64,000 nucleotides of DNA from JBBSBL01 sp038251325 (GCA_038251325.1 JBBSBL010000007.1:1-64000); one strand, 5' to 3'. Counted from the first letter of the stretch, positions 25,466-34,468 are shown. Numbers and translations: made by a program. Notes: generated from the sequence alone by a model not told the origin.

Positions 25466-25746
25466 GCCAAGCCGAGAATCCCGAGCGCCTGCGGCCGGAG
25501 CACCGGGTCGGCGTGGAGGACGTGCGCGCCCTGACGGGCGCGTCCACGCCGCACTTCGCGCTGCAGATCCGCGCGCGCATCTCCCGCCTCGTCGCGGGCC
25601 TGCAGCCCGACGATCCCGCCCGCCTGGAAGGCGAGCGCGAGATCGCGCGGCTGGAGCGCCTCGGCTTCAGCGGCGAGGTGCGCGGGGAGCCGGCGGAGCC
25701 CGGGATGCGGCCGCTGGCCAGCGTCGACGACGCCGACCGCGGCTGA
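25462..25746 (+). CDS. Conserved hypothetical small protein
   Basis: A 94-residue soluble, charged protein starting MSQAENPERLRPEHRVGVEDV, with a helical middle (FALQIRARISRLVAGLQ and REIARLERLGF). The ATG overlaps the lipoprotein stop as ATGA, a strong sign that it is translated. No motif or family is recognised. Confidence 0.6.
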   Translation: MSQAENPERLRPEHRVGVEDVRALTGASTPHFALQIRARISRLVAGLQPDDPARLEGEREIARLERLGFSGEVRGEPAEPGMRPLASVDDADRG

Positions 25747-25905
25747 GCCCGGCCACGGCGGGTCCGCGCAGGCCGTCCCGCCGGACCGCCGCCGGCGCGC
25801 GTGCGGACGTTGTGCGTACGCGGGTCACCGAGCGCGCCGGAATGAGGTCTGGCTGGACGAGCCGGTGCCGCCCGGTCGACGAGCGCGGCCGCTACCCTGC
25901 GCTCC

Positions 25906-26667
25906 GTGCTCGACCGCGTCCTGCCGCTGATCGAGCCCGACGAGCGCCCGGCGGCGATCGACACCTCCCAGGGCTACCTCGATCTCCTCGGCGGCCTCGG
26001 CCCGGTCTCCACCGGCGCCACCCAGGACCTGATGCTCACCGGCCTGGTCCCGCGGATCTACGAGCGCTGGTGGCGCCCCGCGCTGGGGCGCATGGCCAAG
26101 GGCGTGCTCGGCCCGGGGATGGCCGACGAGCACCGGATCGCGCGGCTCCTGCTCGGCCTGGCGCCCGGGGACGGCGTGCTCGATGTGGCCTGCGGGCCGG
26201 GGAACTTCACCCGGTCGTTCGGCCGCACCGTCGGCGAGGGCGGACTCGCGGCCGGGATCGACGCCTCTCCCACGATGCTCGCGCGCGCGGTGCGCGACAC
26301 CCCGCCCGGCGAGCACCCGGCAGTCGCCTACGTGCGCGGCGACGCCGTGCGCCTGCCGTTCCGCGCCGCGAGCTTCGACGCCGTCTGCTGCTTCGCGGCG
26401 CTCCACCTCTTCGCCCACCCCTTTGTCGCGCTCGACCACATGGCCCGCGTGCTCACCCCGGGCGGGCGCGTCGCGATCCTCACCTCGTGCCGCACCCGGT
26501 CGGCGCCGGCGCGGACGGTCGACGGCCTGCTCGGCTCCCGCGGCGGCATCCGCATGTTCGAGCCCGACGAGATCGTCGATGCGCTCGCCGCCCGGGGCTT
26601 TCTCGACATCCGCCGCCGGATCTCGGGCCTCACGCAGTTCGTCGGCGGCCGTCGGCCCCGTCCCTGA
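25906..26667 (+). CDS. Class I SAM-dependent methyltransferase
   Basis: A 253-residue methyltransferase of the UbiE/Coq5-like group. Motif I is VLDVACGPGNFTRSF, motif II falls at GIDASPTMLARA, and the DAVRLPFRAASFDAVCCFAALH block is the usual acidic loop and motif IV. It also has an N-terminal stretch of about 80 residues with GYLDLLGGLGPVS. Methyl acceptor unknown. The GTG at 25906 is the best start; 160 bases upstream carry no gene. Confidence 0.85.
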   Translation: MLDRVLPLIEPDERPAAIDTSQGYLDLLGGLGPVSTGATQDLMLTGLVPRIYERWWRPALGRMAKGVLGPGMADEHRIARLLLGLAPGDGVLDVACGPGNFTRSFGRTVGEGGLAAGIDASPTMLARAVRDTPPGEHPAVAYVRGDAVRLPFRAASFDAVCCFAALHLFAHPFVALDHMARVLTPGGRVAILTSCRTRSAPARTVDGLLGSRGGIRMFEPDEIVDALAARGFLDIRRRISGLTQFVGGRRPRP

Positions 26668-26877
26668 CCCGAAGGGGAGCCTCGGCCTTCGCCGGCGCGC
26701 TGGCGCTCGGCGCCGCCGGCATCCTCGCGGGCGCCGCGCCACTGCCCACTGGGCCTCGCTCGATCGCCTCGGCGCCTTCGGCGATCGTCGAGCTCGTGCG
26801 GGCGATCGGGGCGTAGAGGGTCGATACCCCGGCTGCGCCCGGCCGCGCCCCGGGCATCGGCTAGGCTCGCCCGAGCG

Positions 26878-27926
26878 ATGCGGATCGGCCTCTTCCTCGC
26901 CTACTGGCCGTGGTACTCCCTGGAGGAGCAGGTCGAGCTCGCCGTCCTCGGCGACGAGCTCGGGCTCGACTCGATCTGGATCTCGGAGGCGTGGGGCCAG
27001 GACGCCGTCTCGGTGCTCGGGCTGCTGGCCGGCAAGACGAAGCGGATCGCGCTCGGCTCCGGCCTCATGCAGATCCCGGCGCGCCAGCCCACGGCCACGG
27101 CGATGGCCGCGGCGACGCTCGACGTCATCTCCGGTGGCCGCTTCCGCCTCGGCCTCGGCTCTCGGGCCCGCAGGTCTCCGAGGGCTGGTACGGCGTGCCG
27201 TTCACCCACGGCCTCGGGCGCACGCGCGAGTACGTCGAGATCGTCCGGGCCGCGCTCGCGCGCGAGAGGCTCGAGCACGCCGGCCCCTACTGGACGCTGC
27301 CGCTCGGCCAGGGCGAGGGGCTCGGGCTCGGCAAGCCGCTCAAGCTGCTCGCCACCCCCGTCCAGAAGCGGATCCCGATCTACCTCGGAGCGATCGGGCC
27401 GAAGGCGGTCGAGCAGACGGGCGCGATCGCCGACGGCTGGCTCCCCTTCCTCTTCAACGTCGAGCAGCCGGAGGTCCTGCTCGACCCGCTCCGCGCCGGC
27501 GCCTCCCGCGCGGGTCGTGACGTCGCGGAGATCGACGTCGCACCGGTGGTCCCCGTGGCGGTGGCCGACACCGTCGCGGACGCGCGCGATCTCGTGCGGC
27601 CGTGGATCACGTTCTATCTCGGGGCGATGGGCGCGAAGGCCAAGAACTTCTACGTCGAGCTCGCCGACCGCTATGGGTTCGGCGACTCGGCACGTGCCTG
27701 CCAGGACGCCTTCCTGGCCGGCGACCGCCTCGACGCGGCCGCCGCGCTGAGCGACGAGCTGATCGACGCCGGCACGATCGCCACGACACCCGACCGTCTC
27801 CCCGAGCGCGTCGCGGCCTACGCGGCGGCCGGAGCGACGACGCTCGTCGTCGTGCCCAGCGGCGAGCGGGCGGACCTGGTCCGGGCGCTCGGGGAGCTCT
27901 CCCGAGCCGGGGCCGGTGTCGGCTAG
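26878..27926 (+). pseudogene. LLM-class F420-dependent oxidoreductase with a -1 frameshift
   Basis: The gene codes for a luciferase-like (LLM) F420-dependent oxidoreductase, but the frame breaks near 27160-27163. From the ATG at 26878 the first frame gives MRIGLFLAYWPWYSLEEQ up to GGRFRLGLGS. The next bases only make sense in another frame, which continues SGPQVSEGWYGV to the stop at 27926. Family members have an unbroken GLGSSGPQVSEGW-type stretch here, so one base appears to be missing. With one base restored the protein would be 349 residues. It could be a real inactivation or a sequence error in a C/G-rich run. xseA starts inside its last codons. Confidence 0.8.
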
Positions 27927-29340
27927 CCGGCCGCCGGGCGCGGGCGGGCCCGAGCCGGGCGGCACCGGGCGTCCCGACGGCATCCCCGGCAGCGCGCTGG
28001 CCGGGCCGTTCGCGGTCGGCGAGTACGCCGCGCGGCTGCGCGATCGTGTGCGCGCGTTCACGCGCGTCCAGATCCACGGGGAGGTCTTCAACCTCGGCCG
28101 CAGCGCGAAGCGGGTCTACTTCGAGCTGCGCGACGGCGACGGCGCCATCCAGTGCGCGATGTGGCGCGACGACTTCGACCGGCTCGGGCTGCCCGAGGGG
28201 GCCGTGGCGGACGGGAGCCACGTCGTCGTGGCCGGCGGCCCGGACTACTACGCCGGCTCGCGCACGGCCTCCCCCGGGTTCTCGTTCCACGTCACCGCAC
28301 TCCGGCTCGCCGGCGAGGGAGACCTGCTGGCCCAGCTCGCCCGGCTGCGCCGCACGCTCGACGCCGAGGGGCTCTTCCGGCCGCAGAAGGCGCTGCCCCG
28401 GCCGCTGCTGCCGCGCACGATCGGCGTGGTGACCGGCGAGCGCGGCAAGGCGCGCGACGACGTGCTCGCCGGGCTGCGCCGCCGGGGCTGGGCCGGCCGG
28501 CTCGTGTGGGGCTTCGCGCCGGTGCAGGACCGCCGCGCGGCGCCGGCGATCGCCACGGCCCTGCAGGATCTCGCCGCCTGTCCCGAGGTCGAGGTCGTGA
28601 TCGTCGCCCGCGGCGGGGGATCGCTGGCCGACCTCTTCTGCTTCTGCGACGAGACGCTGTGCCGCACCGTGGCGCTGCTCCGCGTCCCGGTCATCGCCTC
28701 GGTCGGCCACCACACCGACCGGACGCTGATCGACGACGTCGCGGCCGTCAGCTGCTCGACGCCGACGCACGCGGCCGAGGCCGCGGTGGGACTCGACGTC
28801 CTCGCGGCCCGCGCGGAGCTGCGCGGGCACGCGGGCGCGCTGGCGCGCGGCGGCCGGGCCGCGACCGTCGGGCGGGCGCGCCATCTCGCGGCGCTCGCCC
28901 GGGCGCCGGGCCGTCACCTCGCCCGCCAGCGTGCCGGGCTCCACCAGTCGCTGCGCGAGATGCGCGCAGCCGGCCGGCGGCGCATCGAGGCCGAGCGCGA
29001 CCTCCTCGACACCTGGCTGCTCGTGCACCGGCGCAAGGCGGCGGCGGCCGCCGCAGCCCGCGGTCGCGCCGCGGCGACGCTGCCCGCGGCCGGGCGCCGG
29101 GTCGGGCTCACCGCCGAGACGGCGCTCGTCCGCCGCCGCCGCGACGTCGACCGCCTCGCCCAGATCCTCGACGCCCACGATCCCCAGCGCACGCTCGAGC
29201 GCGGCTACGCGCGGGTCGAGGATCCTGACGGCTCGCCACTCGTCAGCGCGGCGGCGGCGAGGGGTCACGAGCGCTTCGCCGTGCGGTTCGCCGACGGGCG
29301 GGTTCCCGTGGTCCGCGAGGAGGGCGACGGCACGTCATGA
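27916..29340 (+). CDS. xseA: Exodeoxyribonuclease VII large subunit
   Basis: A 474-residue subunit of exonuclease VII, which cuts single-stranded DNA into oligonucleotides. The N-terminal OB-fold (VQIHGEVFNLGRSAKRVYFEL) is followed by the catalytic domain with RPLLPRTIGVVTGERGKARDD, VEVVIVARGGGSLADLF and VIASVGHHTDRTLIDDVA, then a long coiled-coil region and a C-terminal RTLERGYARVED. The GTG at 27916 overlaps the preceding gene by 11 bases. xseB follows with an ATGA overlap. Confidence 0.93.
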   Translation: MSASRPPGAGGPEPGGTGRPDGIPGSALAGPFAVGEYAARLRDRVRAFTRVQIHGEVFNLGRSAKRVYFELRDGDGAIQCAMWRDDFDRLGLPEGAVADGSHVVVAGGPDYYAGSRTASPGFSFHVTALRLAGEGDLLAQLARLRRTLDAEGLFRPQKALPRPLLPRTIGVVTGERGKARDDVLAGLRRRGWAGRLVWGFAPVQDRRAAPAIATALQDLAACPEVEVVIVARGGGSLADLFCFCDETLCRTVALLRVPVIASVGHHTDRTLIDDVAAVSCSTPTHAAEAAVGLDVLAARAELRGHAGALARGGRAATVGRARHLAALARAPGRHLARQRAGLHQSLREMRAAGRRRIEAERDLLDTWLLVHRRKAAAAAAARGRAAATLPAAGRRVGLTAETALVRRRRDVDRLAQILDAHDPQRTLERGYARVEDPDGSPLVSAAAARGHERFAVRFADGRVPVVREEGDGTS

Positions 29341-29633
29341 GCGACGACGCGCCGGTCCCCGCGGACGAGCTCACCTATGAGACCGCCAGCGCCCGCATCG
29401 AGGCGATCATCGCCCGCCTCGACTCCGGCGATGCGGGCCTGCGCGAGACCCTCGAGCTCGTCGGCGAGGGCCGGACCCTCGTCGAGTTCTGCGCGGCGGA
29501 GCTCGACGCGGTCGGCCGCGGTCTGGAGGAGCTGCGGCTGGAGGAGCTCGTCGCGCGGCTCGAGGCGCGGCCGGGACGCGAGGAGCCGGGCGAGGGCCCC
29601 CCGGCCGCCGCCGAGCCCGACGTGCCCTTCTAG
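29337..29633 (+). CDS. xseB: Exodeoxyribonuclease VII small subunit
   Basis: A 98-residue protein with the XseB core: TYETASARIEAIIARLDSGD, then LRETLELVGEGRTLVEFC and LDAVGRGLEEL. It forms the small subunit that binds the XseA helices. The ATG overlaps the xseA stop (ATGA). The C-terminal 25 residues are Pro/Glu-rich and probably disordered. Confidence 0.9.
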   Translation: MSDDAPVPADELTYETASARIEAIIARLDSGDAGLRETLELVGEGRTLVEFCAAELDAVGRGLEELRLEELVARLEARPGREEPGEGPPAAAEPDVPF

Positions 29634-30038
29634 GTGCCCGGCGAGGTCGCGGTCCTCTACGACGAGGCGTGCGGCTTCTGCCGCTGGTCGGTCGGCGCGC
29701 TGCTGGCCTGGGACCGGGACCGGCGCCTGACGCCGGTCGCCATCCAATCGCCGGAGGGCGCGCGCCGGCTCGCCGCGCTCGAGCCGGCGCCGCGCCTGGC
29801 GAGCGCGCACGCCATCGGGCCCGACGGCGTCGTCCACAGCGGCGGCGACGCCCTGGCCGTCGTGGCCGCCGCCCTGCCGGCCGGGACGCCGCTGGCCGCG
29901 CTCGCCCGCCGCCTCCCCGGAGCGGCGCGGGCCGGCTACGGCTTCGTGGCCGGACGCCGCACGCGGCTCGGGCGCCTCGTCGGACCCGGGGCGCGGGCCG
30001 CGGCCGACCGCCGCATCGCCGCCCGGCAACCGAGGTAG
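29634..30038 (+). CDS. DCC family thiol-disulphide oxidoreductase-like protein (DUF393)
   Basis: A 134-residue protein with the DCC motif YDEACGFCRW (Asp10, Cys13, Cys16), the mark of DUF393 proteins with a thioredoxin-like fold. The following RRLTPVAIQSPEGARRLAAL and DGVVHSGGDALAVVA are also typical. Partner unknown. The GTG starts on the base after the xseB stop, so it is probably translated from the same message. Confidence 0.8.
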   Translation: MPGEVAVLYDEACGFCRWSVGALLAWDRDRRLTPVAIQSPEGARRLAALEPAPRLASAHAIGPDGVVHSGGDALAVVAAALPAGTPLAALARRLPGAARAGYGFVAGRRTRLGRLVGPGARAAADRRIAARQPR

Positions 30039-30067
30039 TTGCGTCCGCAATCACTTTGCGCTAGCCT
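30039..30067 (+). promoter_or_regulatory. Putative sigma-70-type promoter before the dioxygenase/esterase pair
   Basis: TTGCGT (30039-30044) and TAGCCT (30062-30067) are separated by 17 bases, a good match to a housekeeping promoter with a weak -10. The -35 overlaps a small palindrome TTGCG-TC-CGCAA (30039-30050), which could be an operator. The start codon at 30106 follows with an AAGGAG ribosome site. Evidence is by eye only. Confidence 0.35.
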
Positions 30068-30105
30068 CAGGTCAGAGCCGCCGTCCCGCACCCGAAGGAG
30101 CCAGC

Positions 30106-31035
30106 ATGCACCTCGAGGGCATCCACCACATCACCGCGATCACCGCCGACGCGCCGCGCAACGTCGACTTCTACGTCCGCGTGCTCGGCCAGCGGATGGT
30201 CAAGAAGACGATCAACCACGACCAGCCCGACGTCTACCACCTCTACTACGGGGACGAGCACGGCTCGCCGGGCAGCGCGATGACCTTCTTCGAGTTCCCC
30301 GACGCCGCGCCCGGTCGTGCCGGCGACGGCATGGTCCACACCGTGGCCTGGCGGGTGGGCGCGCCGGCCGCGCTGGACTTCTGGGCCGACCGGCTCGCCG
30401 CCGAGGGCGTCGCCGCCGAGCGGGAGGGCGACGTGCTGCGCTTCGCCGATCCCGAGGGCCTCGGGCTCGCGCTCGTCGCGCGCGAGGACGTGGCCGACCG
30501 CCCGCTCGCCGCGCTCGCGCCGGACGTTCCGGCGGAGCACGCGCTGCAGGGGTTCGACGGCGTCCGCGCCTACGCCTCCGACCCGGGCGCCAGCGCGGCG
30601 CTGCTCGAGACCGGGCTCGGGTTCACGGCCGCCGCCGGCGGCCACGAGGCGGCCGGGTCCGCCCGGCGCGGCGGCTACAGCTACGACCCCGCCCCCGCGG
30701 AGCGCGGCGTCCCGGGCGCCGGCACCGTCCACCACGTGGCCTGGGCGGCCGTGAACGACCCGGAGCTCGAGGCGTGGCGCGGGCGCGTCGCGGCCGAGGG
30801 CGCGCGCCCCACCCCGGTGATCGACCGGATCTACTTCCACTCGGTCTACTTCCGCGAGCCGAGCGGCGTGCTGTTCGAGCTGGCGACGCTCGAGCCGGGC
30901 TTCGCGGTGGACGAGCCGGGGGACGCGCTGGGCGAGACGCTCGTGCTCCCGCAGCGCTACGAGGCGATGCGCGAGACGCTGGAGCGCACCCTCACCCCGA
31001 TCGTCAACCCGCGCGCCGGCGCGGCCCGCGGCTAG
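30106..31035 (+). CDS. Ring-cleaving dioxygenase of the VOC superfamily (MhqO/MhqA-like)
   Basis: A 309-residue protein with two glyoxalase/VOC modules. It starts MHLEGIHHITAITADAPRNV and has VHTVAWRV, VHHVAWAAV and IYFHSVYFREPSGVLFELAT, supplying the His/His/Glu metal ligands typical of MhqO-type proteins. In Bacillus, MhqO works with the hydrolase MhqD against quinones under a MarR-family repressor; the same pairing is seen here. The ATG at 30106 has an AAGGAG ribosome site. The substrate is an inference from the family. Confidence 0.85.
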   Translation: MHLEGIHHITAITADAPRNVDFYVRVLGQRMVKKTINHDQPDVYHLYYGDEHGSPGSAMTFFEFPDAAPGRAGDGMVHTVAWRVGAPAALDFWADRLAAEGVAAEREGDVLRFADPEGLGLALVAREDVADRPLAALAPDVPAEHALQGFDGVRAYASDPGASAALLETGLGFTAAAGGHEAAGSARRGGYSYDPAPAERGVPGAGTVHHVAWAAVNDPELEAWRGRVAAEGARPTPVIDRIYFHSVYFREPSGVLFELATLEPGFAVDEPGDALGETLVLPQRYEAMRETLERTLTPIVNPRAGAARG

Positions 31036-31749
31036 ATGAGCGATCCGACGACCCGGCCGGCGCCGGAGCCCGCCGGCGCCGGGTCGATCGACGACCTCGT
31101 CCACGTCATCCGACCCGTGGCGGGGGCGCCGGAGGGGGCGCTGGTCCTGCTTCACGGCCGCGCGGCCGACGAGCACGACCTCGCGCCGCTGCTCGACGCG
31201 CTCGACCCGGAGCGCCGCCTCGTCGGCGTCACGCCCGGCGGCCCGCTCCGCCTGCCGCCCGGGGGACGCCACTGGTACGTGGTCCGGCGGGTCGGGTTCC
31301 CCGACCCGGCGACCTTCGGCCCGACCTACGCGCGCCTGAGCGGCTGGCTCGACGCGCTCCCGGATGCGCTCGGCGTCCCCATCGAACGCACCGTCCTCGG
31401 CGGGTTCTCCCAGGGGACGGTCATGTCGTACGCCCTCGGGCTCGGGGCCGGGCGCCCGGCGCCGGCGGGGATCGTCGCGCTGAGCGGCTTCCTCCCCGAC
31501 GTCGAGGGGTTCACGCTCGACCTCGCCGCCCATCGGAAGGTGCCGGTCACGATCGCCCACGGGTCGCTCGATCGCGTCATCGACGTCGCGTTCGGGCGCG
31601 ACGCGCGCGATCGGCTGGCCGCGGCCGGCCTCGACGTCGCCTACCGCGAGTCGCCGGTCCCCCACGGCATCGATCCTGCGGTCATTCCGGACCTCCGCGA
31701 CTTCGTGCGCCGCGTCGTGCCGGCCGGGGCGACGACCTGTTCCGGCTAG
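31036..31749 (+). CDS. Phospholipase/carboxylesterase family hydrolase (MhqD-like)
   Basis: A 237-residue alpha/beta hydrolase. Motifs: LVLLHGRAADEHDL (oxyanion region), GGFSQGTVMSYAL with the nucleophile serine, Asp in IAHGSLDRVI and His in VPHGIDP. The family includes MhqD, which is coexpressed with the MhqO dioxygenase in quinone resistance. The ATG begins right after the dioxygenase stop, so they form an operon. Confidence 0.85.
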   Translation: MSDPTTRPAPEPAGAGSIDDLVHVIRPVAGAPEGALVLLHGRAADEHDLAPLLDALDPERRLVGVTPGGPLRLPPGGRHWYVVRRVGFPDPATFGPTYARLSGWLDALPDALGVPIERTVLGGFSQGTVMSYALGLGAGRPAPAGIVALSGFLPDVEGFTLDLAAHRKVPVTIAHGSLDRVIDVAFGRDARDRLAAAGLDVAYRESPVPHGIDPAVIPDLRDFVRRVVPAGATTCSG

Positions 31750-31759
31750 GGTCGGGGCC

Positions 31760-32821
31760 ATGGCCACCTACGACCTCCTCGCCGACCTTCCGCTCGAGAT
31801 CGAGGAGTACACGCTCGAGGGGCTGAGCCGCGAGGTGTCGAGCGGCTTCCAGCGCAAGAGCACCCTGATCCACCTCCGCGGCGGCGGCGAGGAGGGCCTC
31901 GGCGAGGACGTCGTCTACGACGCCGAGGACCACGTCGCACTCCAGGCCGCCGGCCCGGTCCACGACCTCACGGGCCCGCGCACCCTCGGCGAGCTCTGCA
32001 CGCTCACCGAGGAGCTCGACCTCTTCCCCACCAAGGAGCCTGAGCGCGGCGAGGTCTCGCGCCTCTACCGCCGCTGGGCGTTCCACTCCGCCGCGCTCGA
32101 TCTCGCGCTCCGCCAGGCCGGCAAGCCCCTCCACGAGGTGCTCGGCCGCACGGCCGCGCCGGTGAGCTTCGTCGTGTCGCTGCGCCTCGGGGAGCCGGCG
32201 AGCCTCGACCCGCTGCGCCGCCGCCTCGACCCCTACCCGGCGCTGCGCTTCAAGCTCGATCCGACCGCGGACTGGGAGGAGGAGCTGATCGCCGCGCTCG
32301 TCGCCACCGGCGCGGTCGACTCGGTCGACTTCAAGGCCTTCTACAAGGGCACGGTGGTCGACCAGACCGCCGGGCCCGAGCTCTACCGGCGCGTGGCGGA
32401 AGCGTTCCCGGACGCATGGATCGAGGACCCGGGCATCGACGACCCCGAGGTCGACGCCGTGCTCGAGCCCCACCGCGACCGCATCACCTGGGACGCGCCG
32501 ATCCACTCGGTCGCCGACATCGAGGCCCTGCCCTTCCCGCCGAAGATGGTGAACATCAAGCCTTCGCGTTTCGGCCCGCTGCGCGCGCTCTGCGCCGGCT
32601 ACGACCACTGCGCGGCCCACGACATCCGCGCCTACGGCGGGGGCCAGTTCGAGCTCGGCGTCGGGCGCGGCCAGGCCCAGTATCTCGCCTCGCTGTTCCA
32701 TCCCGACACGCCGAACGACATCGCCCCCGGCGGCTACAACGATCCCGAGCCGCCGCCCGGCCTGCCGAACAGCCCGCTCCCGCCCGCCCCGTCGCCGGTG
32801 GGCTTCCGCTGGGGGGGCTGA
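31760..32821 (+). CDS. Enolase-superfamily enzyme (mandelate racemase/muconate lactonizing type)
   Basis: A 353-residue protein with the MLE barrel order: RFKLDPTADW (Lys of the first catalytic strand), DSVDFKAFYKG, then AWIEDPGIDDPE with the Glu-Asp metal pair, TWDAPIHSV, VNIKPSRFGPL (second Lys) and GGGQFELGVGRGQ. Known members include o-succinylbenzoate synthase and dipeptide epimerases; the exact reaction is not clear. The N-terminal capping domain is present. It starts 10 bases after the esterase gene. The C-terminus is Pro-rich. Confidence 0.8.
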   Translation: MATYDLLADLPLEIEEYTLEGLSREVSSGFQRKSTLIHLRGGGEEGLGEDVVYDAEDHVALQAAGPVHDLTGPRTLGELCTLTEELDLFPTKEPERGEVSRLYRRWAFHSAALDLALRQAGKPLHEVLGRTAAPVSFVVSLRLGEPASLDPLRRRLDPYPALRFKLDPTADWEEELIAALVATGAVDSVDFKAFYKGTVVDQTAGPELYRRVAEAFPDAWIEDPGIDDPEVDAVLEPHRDRITWDAPIHSVADIEALPFPPKMVNIKPSRFGPLRALCAGYDHCAAHDIRAYGGGQFELGVGRGQAQYLASLFHPDTPNDIAPGGYNDPEPPPGLPNSPLPPAPSPVGFRWGG

Positions 32822-32870
32822 GGGGCGCCCCGCAGGGGCGAACCTGCGCGCCGCGCCGCCTCGGGTTGGT

Positions 32871-33176
32871 GTGCCGCCCCGTCTCGCCCGCCTGCCCGCG
32901 ATCGCCGTCGCCGCCGTGCCGGGGCTCGAGGTGCGGGTGGCCGACACCCCGTTCGCCCGCCTGCGCGGCCTGGCGGGCCTCGCGCAGATGCCGGACGGCG
33001 TGGCCCTGCTGCTGCCCCGAACGCGCTCCGTCCACACGCTCGGGATGCGCTTCGCGCTCGACCTCGTGTGGCTCGACGAAGACGGGCACGTCGTGCGCAT
33101 CGACCGCCACGTCCGGCCCGGGCGCCTGCGCTCCTCCCGCGCCGCGCGCTCCGTGCTCGAGCGCGCAGCGGGGTGA
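32871..33176 (+). CDS. DUF192 family protein
   Basis: A 101-residue protein of the DUF192 family: LEVRVADTPFARLRGLAGL, then TRSVHTLGMRFALDLVWLDEDGHVVRI. These proteins are small, often periplasmic or cytoplasmic, and of unknown function. No signal peptide is convincing here. The GTG at 32871 is used. It ends 16 bases from the convergent thiolase gene. Confidence 0.8.
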   Translation: MPPRLARLPAIAVAAVPGLEVRVADTPFARLRGLAGLAQMPDGVALLLPRTRSVHTLGMRFALDLVWLDEDGHVVRIDRHVRPGRLRSSRAARSVLERAAG

Positions 33177-33192
33177 GGCCCGGCGTCCTCGT

Positions 33193-34365
33193 TCAGACCC
33201 GCTGGATGATCGTGCCCGTCCCGAGGCCGCCGCCGCAGCACATCGTCACGAGGCCGACCTCCTGGTCGGAGCGCTCGAGCTCGTGGAGCAGCGTCGTGAT
33301 GAGCCGCGCGCCGGTCGAGCCGAGCGGGTGACCCAGCGCCATCGCGCCGCCGTTCACGTTCACGCGGTCCATGTCGGGGTCGAGCTCGCGCTTCCACGCC
33401 GCCACGACCGGGGCGAAGGCCTCGTTGATCTCCACGAGGTCGATGTCGCCGATCGCCATGTCGTTGCGCTCGAGCAGCTTGCGCGTCGCCGGGATCGGGC
33501 CCTCGAGCATCTTCACCGGATCGCAGCCGACGGTCGTCTGGTCGACGATCCGCGCCCGGGCCTTCAGGCCGTGGGCCTTCGCCGTCTCGGCGTCCATCAG
33601 CAGCACCGCCGCGGCGCCGTCGGAGATCTGCGACGAGTTCGCCGCGGTGATCTTGCCGTCGGGCTTGAACGCCGGCTTGAGCTGGGCCAGCGTCTCGAGG
33701 TTCGTGCCCGGCCGGATGCCCTGGTCGGTCACGTAGGTGTCGCCGTTGACCTGGAAGGGGACGATCTCGCGCTCGAAGCGCCCCTCCTCGGTCGCCTGGT
33801 GGGCGAGCCGGTGGGAGCGCACGGCGAGCTCGTCGAGCTCGGAGCGGGGGATCTCCCACTGGTCGGCGATCATCTCGGCGCCGAGCCCCTGCCCGACGAT
33901 GTTGTAGCGCGCCATGAGCTCGGGCGTGAAGGCCATCCCGTAGTCCTGCTGTGTCTGCATCGCGTCGGCGAAGGAGATGTGGCCCATGTGCTCGACGCCG
34001 CAGCCGACGACGACGTCGTGGACGCCGGAGGCGATCTGGGCCGCGCCGAAGTTCACCGCCTGCTGGGCCGAGCCGCACTGGCGGTCGATCGTCGTGGCGG
34101 GCGTCTCGATAGGGAGGCCGGCCTCGAGCCAGGCGTTGCGCCCGACGTTGAGCCCCTGCTCGCCGAACTGCTGCACGCAGCCGGTGATGACGTCCTCGAC
34201 CTCGCCGGCCTCGATGCCCGCCCGGTCGATGACCTCGGTCATGACCTTCCCGAGCAGCGCGTTGGGATGGACGTCCTTGTAGTAGCCCTTCTCCTTGTGG
34301 CCGCGCCCGATCGGCGTGCGTACGGCCTCGACGATGACGACCTCGCGGCCGTTCCCGTTCCTCAT
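33193..34365 (-). CDS. Thiolase (acetyl-CoA C-acetyltransferase type)
   Basis: A 390-residue thiolase that condenses or cleaves acyl-CoA. The acyl-accepting cysteine is Cys97 in DRQCGSA; the catalytic His is in NGGAMALGHPLGSTGA and the second Cys in TMCCGGGLGT. The opening VVIVEAVRTPIGRG and the FAPVVAAWKRE loop are typical of FadA/AtoB proteins. The ATG at 34363-34365 is used. It is divergent from a 3-hydroxyacyl-CoA dehydrogenase, and together they could carry out two steps of fatty-acid or butyrate metabolism. A palindromic operator lies between them. Confidence 0.92.
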   Translation of the reverse strand: MRNGNGREVVIVEAVRTPIGRGHKEKGYYKDVHPNALLGKVMTEVIDRAGIEAGEVEDVITGCVQQFGEQGLNVGRNAWLEAGLPIETPATTIDRQCGSAQQAVNFGAAQIASGVHDVVVGCGVEHMGHISFADAMQTQQDYGMAFTPELMARYNIVGQGLGAEMIADQWEIPRSELDELAVRSHRLAHQATEEGRFEREIVPFQVNGDTYVTDQGIRPGTNLETLAQLKPAFKPDGKITAANSSQISDGAAAVLLMDAETAKAHGLKARARIVDQTTVGCDPVKMLEGPIPATRKLLERNDMAIGDIDLVEINEAFAPVVAAWKRELDPDMDRVNVNGGAMALGHPLGSTGARLITTLLHELERSDQEVGLVTMCCGGGLGTGTIIQRV

Positions 34366-34452
34366 GGGTGGTGACCCTCCGGTGTTCGCTCTGGGCGGCG
34401 GATGCGGGGCCGCGCCGGAGTTCCGACGCGCCCGTCTGACGTACTGTACCGA

Positions 34453-34468
34453 TTGACTGGCGAGTCAA
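34453..34468. promoter_or_regulatory. Perfect palindrome TTGACT-GGCG-AGTCAA, putative operator
   Basis: A perfect 6-4-6 inverted repeat lies in the 121-base region between the divergent thiolase and hydroxyacyl-CoA dehydrogenase genes, only 18 bases before the latter's start. TetR-family repressors of fatty-acid genes in Actinobacteria often bind palindromes of this size at such positions. Each half also resembles a -35 hexamer, so promoters may overlap it. No regulator gene is adjacent. Confidence 0.5.

Noticed and set aside
26668..26816. Hydrophobic 50-codon stretch after the methyltransferase (LTRRGASAFAGALALG)
   Set aside because: Looks like a short membrane helix but has no start codon in frame; may be an old remnant.
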